Below, in pieces: positions 50,707 through 58,562 of a stretch of DNA of 64,000 nt. Both the position numbers and the translations under genes were made by a program. The stretch is from JAKVBH01 sp049800955 (GTDB taxonomy: Bacteria; Pseudomonadota; Alphaproteobacteria; Rhodobacterales; Rhodobacteraceae). The stretch's first letter is position 1, and each line of letters opens with the position of its first letter. The stretch covers positions 1,054,001 through 1,118,000 of the forward strand of contig NZ_JBNAGA010000001.1 of NCBI RefSeq assembly GCF_049800955.1, written 5' to 3'. The notes under the pieces were generated by a model, which was not told where the DNA came from, did no database searches, and saw only the letters and a program-made list of their open reading frames with translations.

Positions 50707-52218
50707 TTACAGCCCGAGTTTGCTTTTCACGATGTCATTGACCGCCTTGGGGTTCGCCTTGCCGCCAGTCGCTTTCATGACCTGACCGACGAAGAAGCCC
50801 ACAAGCTTCGGATTTTCCTTGGCTTTTTCGACCTGCGCGGGGTTCGCGGCGATGACGTCATCCACGGCGGCCTCGATGGCGCCGGTGTCTGTGACCTGTT
50901 TCATGCCGCGCGCCTCGACGATCTCCGCTGGATCGCCGCCCTCGGTATAGACGATCTCGAAGAGGTCTTTCGCGATCTTGCCGGAGATATCTCCCTTTTG
51001 AATCAAGGAGATAATGCCGCCAAGTTGATCCGGGGAGACGGGGCTGTCGGCAAGCTCGCGGTCGTCTTTCTTGAGCCGGCCGAAGAGCTCGTTGATGACC
51101 CAGTTGGCCGCCATTTTACCGTCCCGGCCCGCAGCGACCTTCTCGAAAAAGTCAGCGGCAGTGGTCTCGGCCGTCAGCACGGAGGCGTCGTAGTCAGACA
51201 GGCTGAAGTCCTTGATAAAGCGTGCTTTCTTGGCGTCGGGCAGCTCGGGGAGCGTGGCTTCGATCCCGTCGACCCAGGCCTGTTCGATCTCAAGCGGCAG
51301 CAGGTCCGGGCAGGGGAAGTAGCGGTAGTCATGGGCCTCTTCCTTGGAGCGCATGGAGCGCGTCTCGCCCTTGTCGGGATCGTAGAGACGCGTTTCCTGA
51401 TCCACGGAACCGCCTGATTCCAATAGAGAAATCTGGCGTCTGGCCTCGAAATCAATGGCTTGCTGGATGAAGCGCATGGAGTTCATGTTCTTGATCTCGC
51501 AGCGCGTGCCGAGGTGGGAAAAGTCCTGTGTTTCCTGATACTTCTCGTATTGGCCCGGGCGGCAGACGGAGACGTTCACATCCGCGCGCAGGTTGCCGTT
51601 TTGCATATTGCCGTCACAGGTGCCCAGATACCGCAGGATCTGGCGCAGCTTCGTCACATACGCCGCCGCTTCCTCCGGCCCCCGGATGTCAGGGCGCGAG
51701 ACGATTTCCATGAGCGCGACGCCGGTGCGGTTGAGGTCTACAAAGGACATCGCGGGATCCATATCGTGGATCGATTTGCCCGCGTCCTGCTCCATGTGAA
51801 TGCGCTCAATGCGCACCAGACGGGCCGTCCCGTCGCCCATCTCGACCAGCACTTCGCCTTCGCCCACGATGGGCTCGTAGAGCTGGGAAATCTGATAGCC
51901 CTGCGGCAGATCGGGGTAGAAGTAATTCTTGCGGTCAAAGGCGGATTTGAGATTGATCTGTGCCTTGAGGCCGAGGCCAGTGCGCACCGCCTGCTCAACG
52001 CAGAATTCATTGATCACCGGCAGCATCCCCGGCATCGCGGCATCCACGAAAGCCACATTGGCATTGGGCTCCGCGCCAAATTGTGTGGAGGCGCCGGAGA
52101 AGAGCTTGGCCTGGCTGGAGATCTGGGCATGGACCTCCATCCCGATGACAAGTTCCCAATCGTCCTTTGCCCCGGAAATCACCTTGGGTTTGGGCGTGTC
52201 ATAGCTCAGATCCAGCAT
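50707..52218 (-). CDS. gatB: Asp-tRNA(Asn)/Glu-tRNA(Gln) amidotransferase subunit B
   Basis: GatB works with GatA and GatC to convert Glu-tRNA(Gln) to Gln-tRNA(Gln), for organisms without GlnRS. The 503-residue protein has the PET112 signature near the start (WELVIGMEVHAQ, FSGASTQFGAEPN), YPDLPQGYQISQ and a C-terminal YqeY-like tail (FFVGQVMKATGGKANPKAVNDIV). GatA and GatC were not seen in the window. It marks the return to core genes. Confidence 0.96.
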   Translation of the reverse strand: MLDLSYDTPKPKVISGAKDDWELVIGMEVHAQISSQAKLFSGASTQFGAEPNANVAFVDAAMPGMLPVINEFCVEQAVRTGLGLKAQINLKSAFDRKNYFYPDLPQGYQISQLYEPIVGEGEVLVEMGDGTARLVRIERIHMEQDAGKSIHDMDPAMSFVDLNRTGVALMEIVSRPDIRGPEEAAAYVTKLRQILRYLGTCDGNMQNGNLRADVNVSVCRPGQYEKYQETQDFSHLGTRCEIKNMNSMRFIQQAIDFEARRQISLLESGGSVDQETRLYDPDKGETRSMRSKEEAHDYRYFPCPDLLPLEIEQAWVDGIEATLPELPDAKKARFIKDFSLSDYDASVLTAETTAADFFEKVAAGRDGKMAANWVINELFGRLKKDDRELADSPVSPDQLGGIISLIQKGDISGKIAKDLFEIVYTEGGDPAEIVEARGMKQVTDTGAIEAAVDDVIAANPAQVEKAKENPKLVGFFVGQVMKATGGKANPKAVNDIVKSKLGL

Positions 52219-52279
52219 GGTGTGCGTGCTCCTCTTGGTCTCGCCTGCTTCTAGGGCAGGTGGCAGGGGGGAGCAAGCC

Positions 52280-53488
52280 TCAGACGCGCCGGGCGGAGGG
52301 GGTCTTCAATTCGGTCGCAAAGACATGGGCCACAGCATCCCAGGCACGATTGTGGCCGTCCTCAAAAAGCGTGGCGCGGCGCGTGCGATCCATCTGCAAG
52401 GTGGTGCAATTGGACAGCGGCCCCAGCGCCCAGACCCAGGGGTGCAGCTCTTCCATCCGTCCGCGCACAAGTCCTGCCCGCCGTTTGACCAGCGCCTTGC
52501 GTTGCGCGCGATCGGGGCCTTTGCCGTCGGCCACGTCAATAAAGCGGGACAGATAGGCGGCAAACAGGTTCACGAAATGCTGGGAGGAGCGGCGCGCGAG
52601 AATGTCATCGATCCCGTCCAGGAAGAAGTCCGTATCGAGGAAGGCAAAGCCCGCCGGGTCCAGCGCCAGCGCATCGAGCCATACCCAGGTATAGCCGCCA
52701 TTGCCCCATGTCCGGTGGGTCTGCACGGCGCAGCGCCGAGCCTGCAGTTCCAGATCGCCATGAGATCCAAACCATTGCGGCAACAGGTGCAGCCCATAGG
52801 CGCGCAGATGGCCGGGTGCGTCGGGGTTGAGCCCGATGAGCGTTTCATAAGCCTTGATCACGGCGCGTTTGTCGGCGTTGTTGCCCGCCAGCAGCGCGGC
52901 CTGAAGCGCGGCGAGGATGCTGGAGCGCTCTTGCGTGGCATCAAAGCCGTTGATGGTTGCCGCCGCGCGTTCGAACATCGCGCAGAACTCGGGCAGATGG
53001 CGTTTTGGTGTGTGCAGGACCACGCCTTGTTCATACCAGGCCCAGCCCGCATCCATCAGCGCATCCGCCGCCAGCACCGCGCCGCCGTAACCAAGGGCGG
53101 GATCATTGAGATCGGTGCAGAAGCTTGCGAGATCCTCAAGCACTCCATGCTTTTGCGACAACCGGCCCGACCGAGCGATGGATTGCAGCGCCATCACCAG
53201 ATCAGAGCGCGCGCCTGCGCTGAGCAGTTCTGCCAAAGGCGTGCCCTCGGCGGTCATGTCGCGCGCCTGATCATGATGCATGATCAGGGCGGCGAGCTCG
53301 TCCCATGCGTCTTGCCGGGCCATATCCCGGCCCATCTCAAAAATCGCGGCGGTGCCTGTCTCTTCGGGGGTTTCCTTGCAAACAGGCATCGAGAGCCGCG
53401 CCTCGATCAGCGCGTCGGTCATGGGCGGGGCTGGCAACCGGCGGCCCAAAGGCCGCATGCGGGGGAAGGTGGCAGACTTCTTGAACAT
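52280..53488 (-). CDS. Hypothetical helical protein
   Basis: A frame of about 400 residues is open from 53488, though it extends farther upstream; the start is uncertain (ATG at 53551, 53488, 53458 or 53422), as none has a clear ribosome site. The product is largely helical and repetitive, with AAIFEMGRDMARQDAWDELAALIMHHDQ, ADALMDAGWAWYEQG and AYLSRFIDVADGKGPDRAQRKA. It resembles a TPR-like scaffold but no family is recognised. It lies 60 bases from gatB on the same strand. Confidence 0.65.
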   Translation of the reverse strand: MFKKSATFPRMRPLGRRLPAPPMTDALIEARLSMPVCKETPEETGTAAIFEMGRDMARQDAWDELAALIMHHDQARDMTAEGTPLAELLSAGARSDLVMALQSIARSGRLSQKHGVLEDLASFCTDLNDPALGYGGAVLAADALMDAGWAWYEQGVVLHTPKRHLPEFCAMFERAAATINGFDATQERSSILAALQAALLAGNNADKRAVIKAYETLIGLNPDAPGHLRAYGLHLLPQWFGSHGDLELQARRCAVQTHRTWGNGGYTWVWLDALALDPAGFAFLDTDFFLDGIDDILARRSSQHFVNLFAAYLSRFIDVADGKGPDRAQRKALVKRRAGLVRGRMEELHPWVWALGPLSNCTTLQMDRTRRATLFEDGHNRAWDAVAHVFATELKTPSARRV

Positions 53489-53757
53489 GTATTCGCAGGC
53501 GCAATCGTTAAGGTTGTTGGGAAATTTGACGGGTGAAAAGGGCGCAAACATGGCGTTTGAGCGGTGTGCATGGCGCAATCGCGGGCTGGATCGGAACACA
53601 GCGTTTGGCATTGCGCACCAATAGAATGCCTTTTGGGAGATCGGCGTGGGTGCCGTATTCGCTTGGGTTGTGTCGTGGCCAGGCCAGCCCGTCAAAACCG
53701 CGACTTGATCTTTGGGGCGGACCTGCGCCAACCTGTCATCAATAGCGAGGGACGGAC

Positions 53758-54561
53758 ATGAGAACAGACACACGCAAGGGCGGGGCGCCCACGCCGCTAC
53801 ACGGAGCCCCAAAGTTCAAGCCCGTCACTTTGGACATCTTTCGCACAGCGCTTCGTAAGGGCATGGCCGATCTCAAGGCCGCCCCGTTCATCGGGCTGTG
53901 TTTTTCGCTGTTCTACTTCATTTGTGGCTGGATCCTCGTCTGGATCACGCTGCAATCGGAGACCACCTACTGGCTGGTGCTTGCGGCGACGGGCTTTCCG
54001 CTCATCGGGCCCTTCGCGGCGGTGGGATTTTATGACATTTCGCGGAAACGTCAGGCGAATGAGCCGGTGATTGTCAGCGAAGTCCTGAGCGTCATCTTCT
54101 CGCAAAGGCTGCGCCAATTGCCCTCGATCTCCGCTGTGATCGTGATTGTCGTGATGTTCTGGTTCTTTTTGGGCCACATGGTCTTTGCGCTCTTTCTGGG
54201 GCACATGCCGATGGTGAATGTCTCGACCTCGCTGGAGGTCTTCACGACACCGCAAGGCGCCTCCATGCTGCTTTTCGGCTCTGCGGTGGGGGCCGGTTTC
54301 GCGATCATCCTGTTCAACATATCGGTGCTGGCGCTGCCGATGCTGCTTGATCGAGAGGTCGATTTCGTGACCGCGATGCTCACGTCTTTTCAGGTTGTGC
54401 TGAACAATCCCGTGCAAATGCTCGGCTGGGGGCTCTTTATCGCCGTGCTTACTTTTTTGGCATTGGTGCCGTGGTTTCTGGGTCTGTTTCTGGTTTTGCC
54501 CTTGCTGGGCCATGCGACATGGCATGTTTATGATCTTCTGAAGGAAGAGGAAGCGGCCTAA
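53758..54561 (+). CDS. DUF2189 integral membrane protein
   Basis: The 267-residue protein has six hydrophobic segments (about 45-70, 78-95, 115-140, 155-190 and 200-260) after an N-terminal cytoplasmic stretch (KFKPVTLDIFRTALRKGMADLKAAP), the DUF2189 pattern common in alphaproteobacteria. Function unknown; some relatives lie near cytochrome oxidase genes. GAGGGACG precedes the ATG. It is monocistronic as far as can be seen and lies between convergent gene groups. Confidence 0.85.
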   Translation: MRTDTRKGGAPTPLHGAPKFKPVTLDIFRTALRKGMADLKAAPFIGLCFSLFYFICGWILVWITLQSETTYWLVLAATGFPLIGPFAAVGFYDISRKRQANEPVIVSEVLSVIFSQRLRQLPSISAVIVIVVMFWFFLGHMVFALFLGHMPMVNVSTSLEVFTTPQGASMLLFGSAVGAGFAIILFNISVLALPMLLDREVDFVTAMLTSFQVVLNNPVQMLGWGLFIAVLTFLALVPWFLGLFLVLPLLGHATWHVYDLLKEEEAA

Positions 54562-54652
54562 ACGCCGAGGATGCTTGCACCCCACGGCGGGCCTGCTACC
54601 TTCCTGTCATCAAACAAGGGCGCAAAGCCCATGATCCTTGGGAGGACATATC

Positions 54653-55669
54653 ATGAAACATATGACGGCGAAATTCGCCGCCACGGCTGTGATCGTGGCG
54701 TTTGCCGGTGAAGCGGCGGCAACGGAGTGGAATGCATCGCTCTGGGGCAAGCGGCGCGCCTTTACCGAACATGTCGAGAAGCTGGCTGAGCTGGTCTCGG
54801 AAAAGACGGGCGGTGAGTTTACCATCAACATTTCCTACGGTGGTCTCAGCAAGAACCGCGAAAACCTCGATGGCATTTCCATCGGCGCATTTGAGATGGC
54901 CCAGTTCTGCGCCGGCTATCACCGCGACAAGAACCGTGCGATCACGGTGCTGGAACTGCCCTTCCTCGGTGTCGAAACGCTGGATCAGGAAGTGGCCGTG
55001 AGCCACGCAGTCTATGATCACCCGGCAGTGATCGACGAGATGGCGCAGTGGAATGCCAAGATCATCATGACGAGCCCCATGCCACAATACAACATCGTGG
55101 GCACGGGCGAGCCGCGTGACACGCTGGCCAAGATGGAAGGCATGCGCGTGCGCGCCACCGGTGGTCTGGGCGAGGCCTTCAAGGCCGTGGGCGCCGTGCC
55201 AACATCGGTGACCGCGACGGAAGCCTTCCAGGCGATGGAATCAGGTGTGGTCGATACAGTGGCTTTCGCCCAGCACGCCCATTTGTCGTTCGGCACAATC
55301 AATGAAGCCGATTGGTGGACCGCGAACCTCAACCCCGGCACCGTGAACTGCCCCGTGGTCGTCAACACCGATGCACTGGACGCGCTTTCCGATGAGCACC
55401 GCGCAGCGCTCGAAAGCTCCATCCCGGAAGCGATTGACCACTACCTCGCCAATTACGCCGATCTGCTGGAGCGCTGGGACGGTGTCTTGTCCGAGAAGGG
55501 CGTGCAGAAGGTCGAGATCTCCGGCGACGTTCTGGATGAGTTCCGCGCCAAGGCAGCGGCACCCGCGCGCGACGCCTGGATTGCAGACATGTCCGCCCAA
55601 GGCCTGCCTGCGCAGGAGCTCTACGATCTGGTGACGTCGACGCTTGAGAAGGCGAAAATGTCGAACTAA
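54653..55669 (+). CDS. dctP: TRAP transporter substrate-binding protein (DctP family)
   Basis: The 338-residue protein has a signal peptide (about 1-24) and a TRAP solute-receptor fold, with ISYGGLSKNRENLDGISIGAFEMAQFC and the binding-site arginine region GMRVRATGGLGEAFKAVGAVP. It captures an organic acid in the periplasm for the DctQM pump. The ATG at 54653 follows GGGAGGA. A strong hairpin follows the stop, then a YjbR gene and dctQ, dctM. Ligand is not readable. Confidence 0.92.
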   Translation: MKHMTAKFAATAVIVAFAGEAAATEWNASLWGKRRAFTEHVEKLAELVSEKTGGEFTINISYGGLSKNRENLDGISIGAFEMAQFCAGYHRDKNRAITVLELPFLGVETLDQEVAVSHAVYDHPAVIDEMAQWNAKIIMTSPMPQYNIVGTGEPRDTLAKMEGMRVRATGGLGEAFKAVGAVPTSVTATEAFQAMESGVVDTVAFAQHAHLSFGTINEADWWTANLNPGTVNCPVVVNTDALDALSDEHRAALESSIPEAIDHYLANYADLLERWDGVLSEKGVQKVEISGDVLDEFRAKAAAPARDAWIADMSAQGLPAQELYDLVTSTLEKAKMSN

Positions 55670-55675
55670 GTCATT

Positions 55676-55711
55676 GGCTTGTCCCAGCCTCTTGAGGCGT
55701 CGGGGCAAGCC
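55676..55711 (+). promoter_or_regulatory. Intercistronic hairpin between dctP and the downstream genes
   Basis: A ten-base stem (GGCTTGTCCC with GGGGCAAGCC, one G-T pair) surrounds an inner GCCTC-TT-GAGGC stem. It starts six bases after the dctP stop. Such hairpins after TRAP receptor genes are known to protect the receptor mRNA and limit read-through into permease genes. Confidence 0.75.
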
Positions 55712-55732
55712 CTCGCAACTGGTTTGACCAAG

Positions 55733-56095
55733 ATGGATCGTGACAGCTTCAACGTCTATTGCCGCGCCAAACCGGGCACGACCCATGTGGTGCAATGGGG
55801 CAATGCCGACGTCTGGAAAGTGGGCGGCAAAGTCTTCGCGCTGTGCGGCTGGAATGACGGGCGGGATGCCTTCACCTTCAAGGTCACGCCCATGGTGTTC
55901 GAGCTTCTGGGGCGCGAACCCGGTTACCGCCCGGCGCCTTACATGGCCTCGCGCGGGATGACATGGCTGCAAGTGCACGAGCCCGATGAGGTGCCTGACA
56001 CGGACCTGCGCCAGCATCTCGACGTCTCTTACGAGCTCGTTGTGGCCAAACTGACGAAAAAGGCCCGGCACGCGCTGGGTCTGGGGGAAAAGTGA
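55733..56095 (+). CDS. MmcQ/YjbR-family protein inside the TRAP operon
   Basis: The 120-residue protein begins MDRDSFNVYCRAKPGTTHVVQWGNADVWKVGGKVFALCGW, the MmcQ/YjbR pattern, with the CyaY-like fold (a putative DNA-binding or regulatory fold). The ATG at 55733 is chosen because an earlier in-frame TTG at 55679 lies inside the hairpin arm. It ends one base before dctQ, so it is embedded in the TRAP operon. A regulatory role for the transporter is a guess. Confidence 0.85.
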   Translation: MDRDSFNVYCRAKPGTTHVVQWGNADVWKVGGKVFALCGWNDGRDAFTFKVTPMVFELLGREPGYRPAPYMASRGMTWLQVHEPDEVPDTDLRQHLDVSYELVVAKLTKKARHALGLGEK

Positions 56096-56096
56096 C

Positions 56097-56741
56097 ATGG
56101 CAGGCAGTGCAGCAGTGCTGGAGGATGGCTCCCGGCTGAGTCGGTTGGACCGAGGCTTGCTCAGGCTCGAGCGTTTCTTCGCGTTGATCTCCGGCCTCGC
56201 GGTCTTTGCCCTGATGTGGTTGGCCGTCCGCTCGGTCGGAGGGCGGGAATTCTTCGAAGTGCCGCTCTCGGGCTATGTCGACTGGATCGAGATGGCGATG
56301 CCGCTCATCGCCTTCATGGGCATTTCCTATTGCCAGCGCGATGGCACCCATATTCGCATGGATATTCTCGTGGGCGCCCTTAAAGGCCGGGCGCTTTGGC
56401 TCTTCGAGCTCATTTCCGTCATCCTGATCTTCTTGCTGATCTCATTGCTCATCTGGGGCAGCTGGGCGCATTTTCAGCGCAGTTTTGACTTTGGTGCACC
56501 GATGTGGAGCCGCGACAGCTCCATCGACATCGGCCTGCCCATCTGGCCAGCCAAGCTGATGGTGCCCGTGGCCTTCTCGGTTCTGGCGCTCCGGCTTCTG
56601 GTGCAGATCTGGGGCTATGGCCGCGCGTTTGTGCTGGGCCTGGAACGGCCCGTGGCGGTGCCCATGGTGCTCTCGGCCGCAGAGCAGGCGGCCGCAGAAG
56701 CCGCGTCCCTCGAGGCCGCAGGCCAAGAGCGGGAGCGCTGA
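56097..56741 (+). CDS. dctQ: TRAP transporter small permease (DctQ)
   Basis: The 214-residue protein has four transmembrane helices (about 30-50, 65-85, 100-125 and 150-170) and the family segment FMGISYCQRDGTHIRMDILV. Its C-terminal tail is alanine/glutamate-rich. It supports the large permease in Na+-driven uptake. It starts one base after the YjbR gene and ends one base before the dctM start region (ATG 56743). Confidence 0.9.
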   Translation: MAGSAAVLEDGSRLSRLDRGLLRLERFFALISGLAVFALMWLAVRSVGGREFFEVPLSGYVDWIEMAMPLIAFMGISYCQRDGTHIRMDILVGALKGRALWLFELISVILIFLLISLLIWGSWAHFQRSFDFGAPMWSRDSSIDIGLPIWPAKLMVPVAFSVLALRLLVQIWGYGRAFVLGLERPVAVPMVLSAAEQAAAEAASLEAAGQERER

Positions 56742-56742
56742 G

Positions 56743-58140
56743 ATGGAGCCCACCACAATTGGTTTATACGTCTCCGCCGGTTTGCTGCTCATGGTGGTTT
56801 TGGGCATGCGCGTGGCCTTTGCTGCGGGGCTGGCGGGGCTTATCGGGCTTATTCTCGTCTTTTGGGAAAAGCGCAATTTTGGCACGGAGCATTTCGGCTG
56901 GGCGCTGGGTGTGGCCGTAAAGACGGCGGGGCAGGTGCCCCACTCAAAAGTGGCGGCTCATACGTTGTCACTCATCCCGACTTTCATCCTGATCGGCTAT
57001 CTCGCCTATTACGCCGGGTTGACGAAGGCGCTCTTTGAAGCCGCCAAGCGCTGGATCGCCTGGGTGCCCGGCGGGCTTGCGGTCTCCACGGTCTTCTCGA
57101 CGGCAGGTTTTGCCGCCGTCTCCGGTGCGTCGGTGGCCACGGCGGCGGTCTTTGCCCGGATCGCGATCCCGGAGATGCTCAAGATCGGCTACAACAAGCA
57201 ATTCGCGGCGGGCGTTGTGGCGGCGGGTGGGACGCTGGCTTCCTTGATCCCACCCTCGGCGATCCTCGTGATCTATGCCATCATCGTGGAGCAGGACGTG
57301 GGCAAGCTGCTGCTTGCGGGCTTTATCCCGGGCGCCTTCTCCGCGTTGGTCTATGCGACGCTGATCATCGGTATTGCCGTGATCTTCAAGAACGTGGGCC
57401 CGCCGGTGCGCGGGTTTACTTGGCGCGAGCGCTTTGCCAGCCTGCCTGCCGCATTGCCCATCGTGGCAGTCGTCGTGATCATCATCTTCTTCGTCTACAA
57501 TCCCTTCGGGGATGCTTGGGGCACACCCACGGAAGGCGGGGCTGTTGGCGCTTTCATCGTCTTTTGCATGGCGCTCTATCGGGGCATGCGGTGGAAAGAG
57601 CTCAAGATGGCGCTTTTGGAGACGGCCAAGCTCACGGTGATGATTTTTACGATCATCTGGGGTGTGTTGATCTATGTGCGCTTCCTGGGCTTTGCCGATC
57701 TGCCCGGCGCGTTCTCGGATTGGATCACGTCACTGACCGTTTCGCCGATGCTGATCCTCGTGTGCATCCTGCTGGCTTATGCGGTGCTGGGCATGTTCAT
57801 GGATGCCATTGGCATGCTCCTGCTGACCCTTCCCGTGGTTTATCCGGCAGTGATGGCGCTCAACGGCGGGGAATTTGTCTCGGCGCAGGACAGCACCTTC
57901 GGGATGTCCGGGCCGATGTGTGCGATCTGGTTCGGAATATTGGTGGTCAAGATGGCTGAGTTCTGCCTTATCACGCCGCCCATTGGGCTGAATTGCTTTG
58001 TGGTCGCGGGTGTGCGCGATGACCTCTCGGTGCAGGACGTGTTCAAAGGCGTGACGCCGTTCTTCCTGGCAGACGCAGTGACCATCGCCTTGTTGGTCAT
58101 GTTTCCCGCGATTGTCTTGTGGCTACCTTCACTGGCGTGA
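56743..58140 (+). CDS. dctM: TRAP transporter large permease (DctM)
   Basis: The 465-residue protein has about twelve hydrophobic helices, with GGTLASLIPPSAILVIYAI and CLITPPIGLNCFVVAGV, both hallmarks of DctM. It is the ion-coupled carrier for the substrate captured by DctP. ATG 56743 is one base after the dctQ stop; an upstream in-frame start is not supported. It is the last gene before the intergenic inverted repeat. Confidence 0.93.
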   Translation: MEPTTIGLYVSAGLLLMVVLGMRVAFAAGLAGLIGLILVFWEKRNFGTEHFGWALGVAVKTAGQVPHSKVAAHTLSLIPTFILIGYLAYYAGLTKALFEAAKRWIAWVPGGLAVSTVFSTAGFAAVSGASVATAAVFARIAIPEMLKIGYNKQFAAGVVAAGGTLASLIPPSAILVIYAIIVEQDVGKLLLAGFIPGAFSALVYATLIIGIAVIFKNVGPPVRGFTWRERFASLPAALPIVAVVVIIIFFVYNPFGDAWGTPTEGGAVGAFIVFCMALYRGMRWKELKMALLETAKLTVMIFTIIWGVLIYVRFLGFADLPGAFSDWITSLTVSPMLILVCILLAYAVLGMFMDAIGMLLLTLPVVYPAVMALNGGEFVSAQDSTFGMSGPMCAIWFGILVVKMAEFCLITPPIGLNCFVVAGVRDDLSVQDVFKGVTPFFLADAVTIALLVMFPAIVLWLPSLA

Positions 58141-58154
58141 CGTTTCTTCAAGGA

Positions 58155-58169
58155 GCGGGCTGCGCCCGC
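58155..58169 (+). terminator. Hairpin after dctM
   Basis: GCGGGC-TGC-GCCCGC forms a perfect six-base stem 14 bases after the dctM stop, followed by GCAGGTTTCTTT. It is a likely terminator of the TRAP operon. Confidence 0.55.
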
Positions 58170-58210
58170 GCAGGTTTCTTTGGGGCAAAGGCGCTTCGAG
58201 CTCACCTCCC

Positions 58211-58387
58211 CAAAGGGCCGGAGCCGCGCTCTTCTGATCTCCTGCATGACCGGGCGTGGGACGTGGCGTCAAGGAAAATAGCGGTTTCCCCGCCCGCCTT
58301 GCGGACGCGCAGCCTCCGCGATTTTCCTTGTCTCCCCGCACCGCGCCCGGTCTTTTGGAGATCATGCGAGAGCGGCTCCGCCCCAAA
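58211..58387. repeat. Large imperfect inverted repeat between dctM and ccmF
   Basis: Two arms of about 74 bases (58211-58284 and 58316-58387) pair imperfectly around a 31-base loop. Shared segments in the arms include GGAGCCGC, TGATCTCC, GACCGGGCG and AAGGAAAAT-GCGG. The rest of the 422-base gap (58141-58562) has no confident gene; the ccmF ribosome site GAGGAGG lies near 58550. It could be a non-coding RNA, a miniature mobile element or a long terminator. Confidence 0.6.
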
Positions 58388-58562
58388 GGGCAGGGGGATG
58401 GCTTTGGCTTCGGGGCAAATTGGCCTTTTGTCGCTCTGATGTGTTGGAAAGCGCGACAAAAAGGGTCGGGTGCGACATCGTCGCACTTGGCTCGCGCAAA
58501 GATGACTTAAGTCAAGGCGCGGAACAGGTTAGGGTGAGAAGAAACCCTGAGGAGGACGCGCG

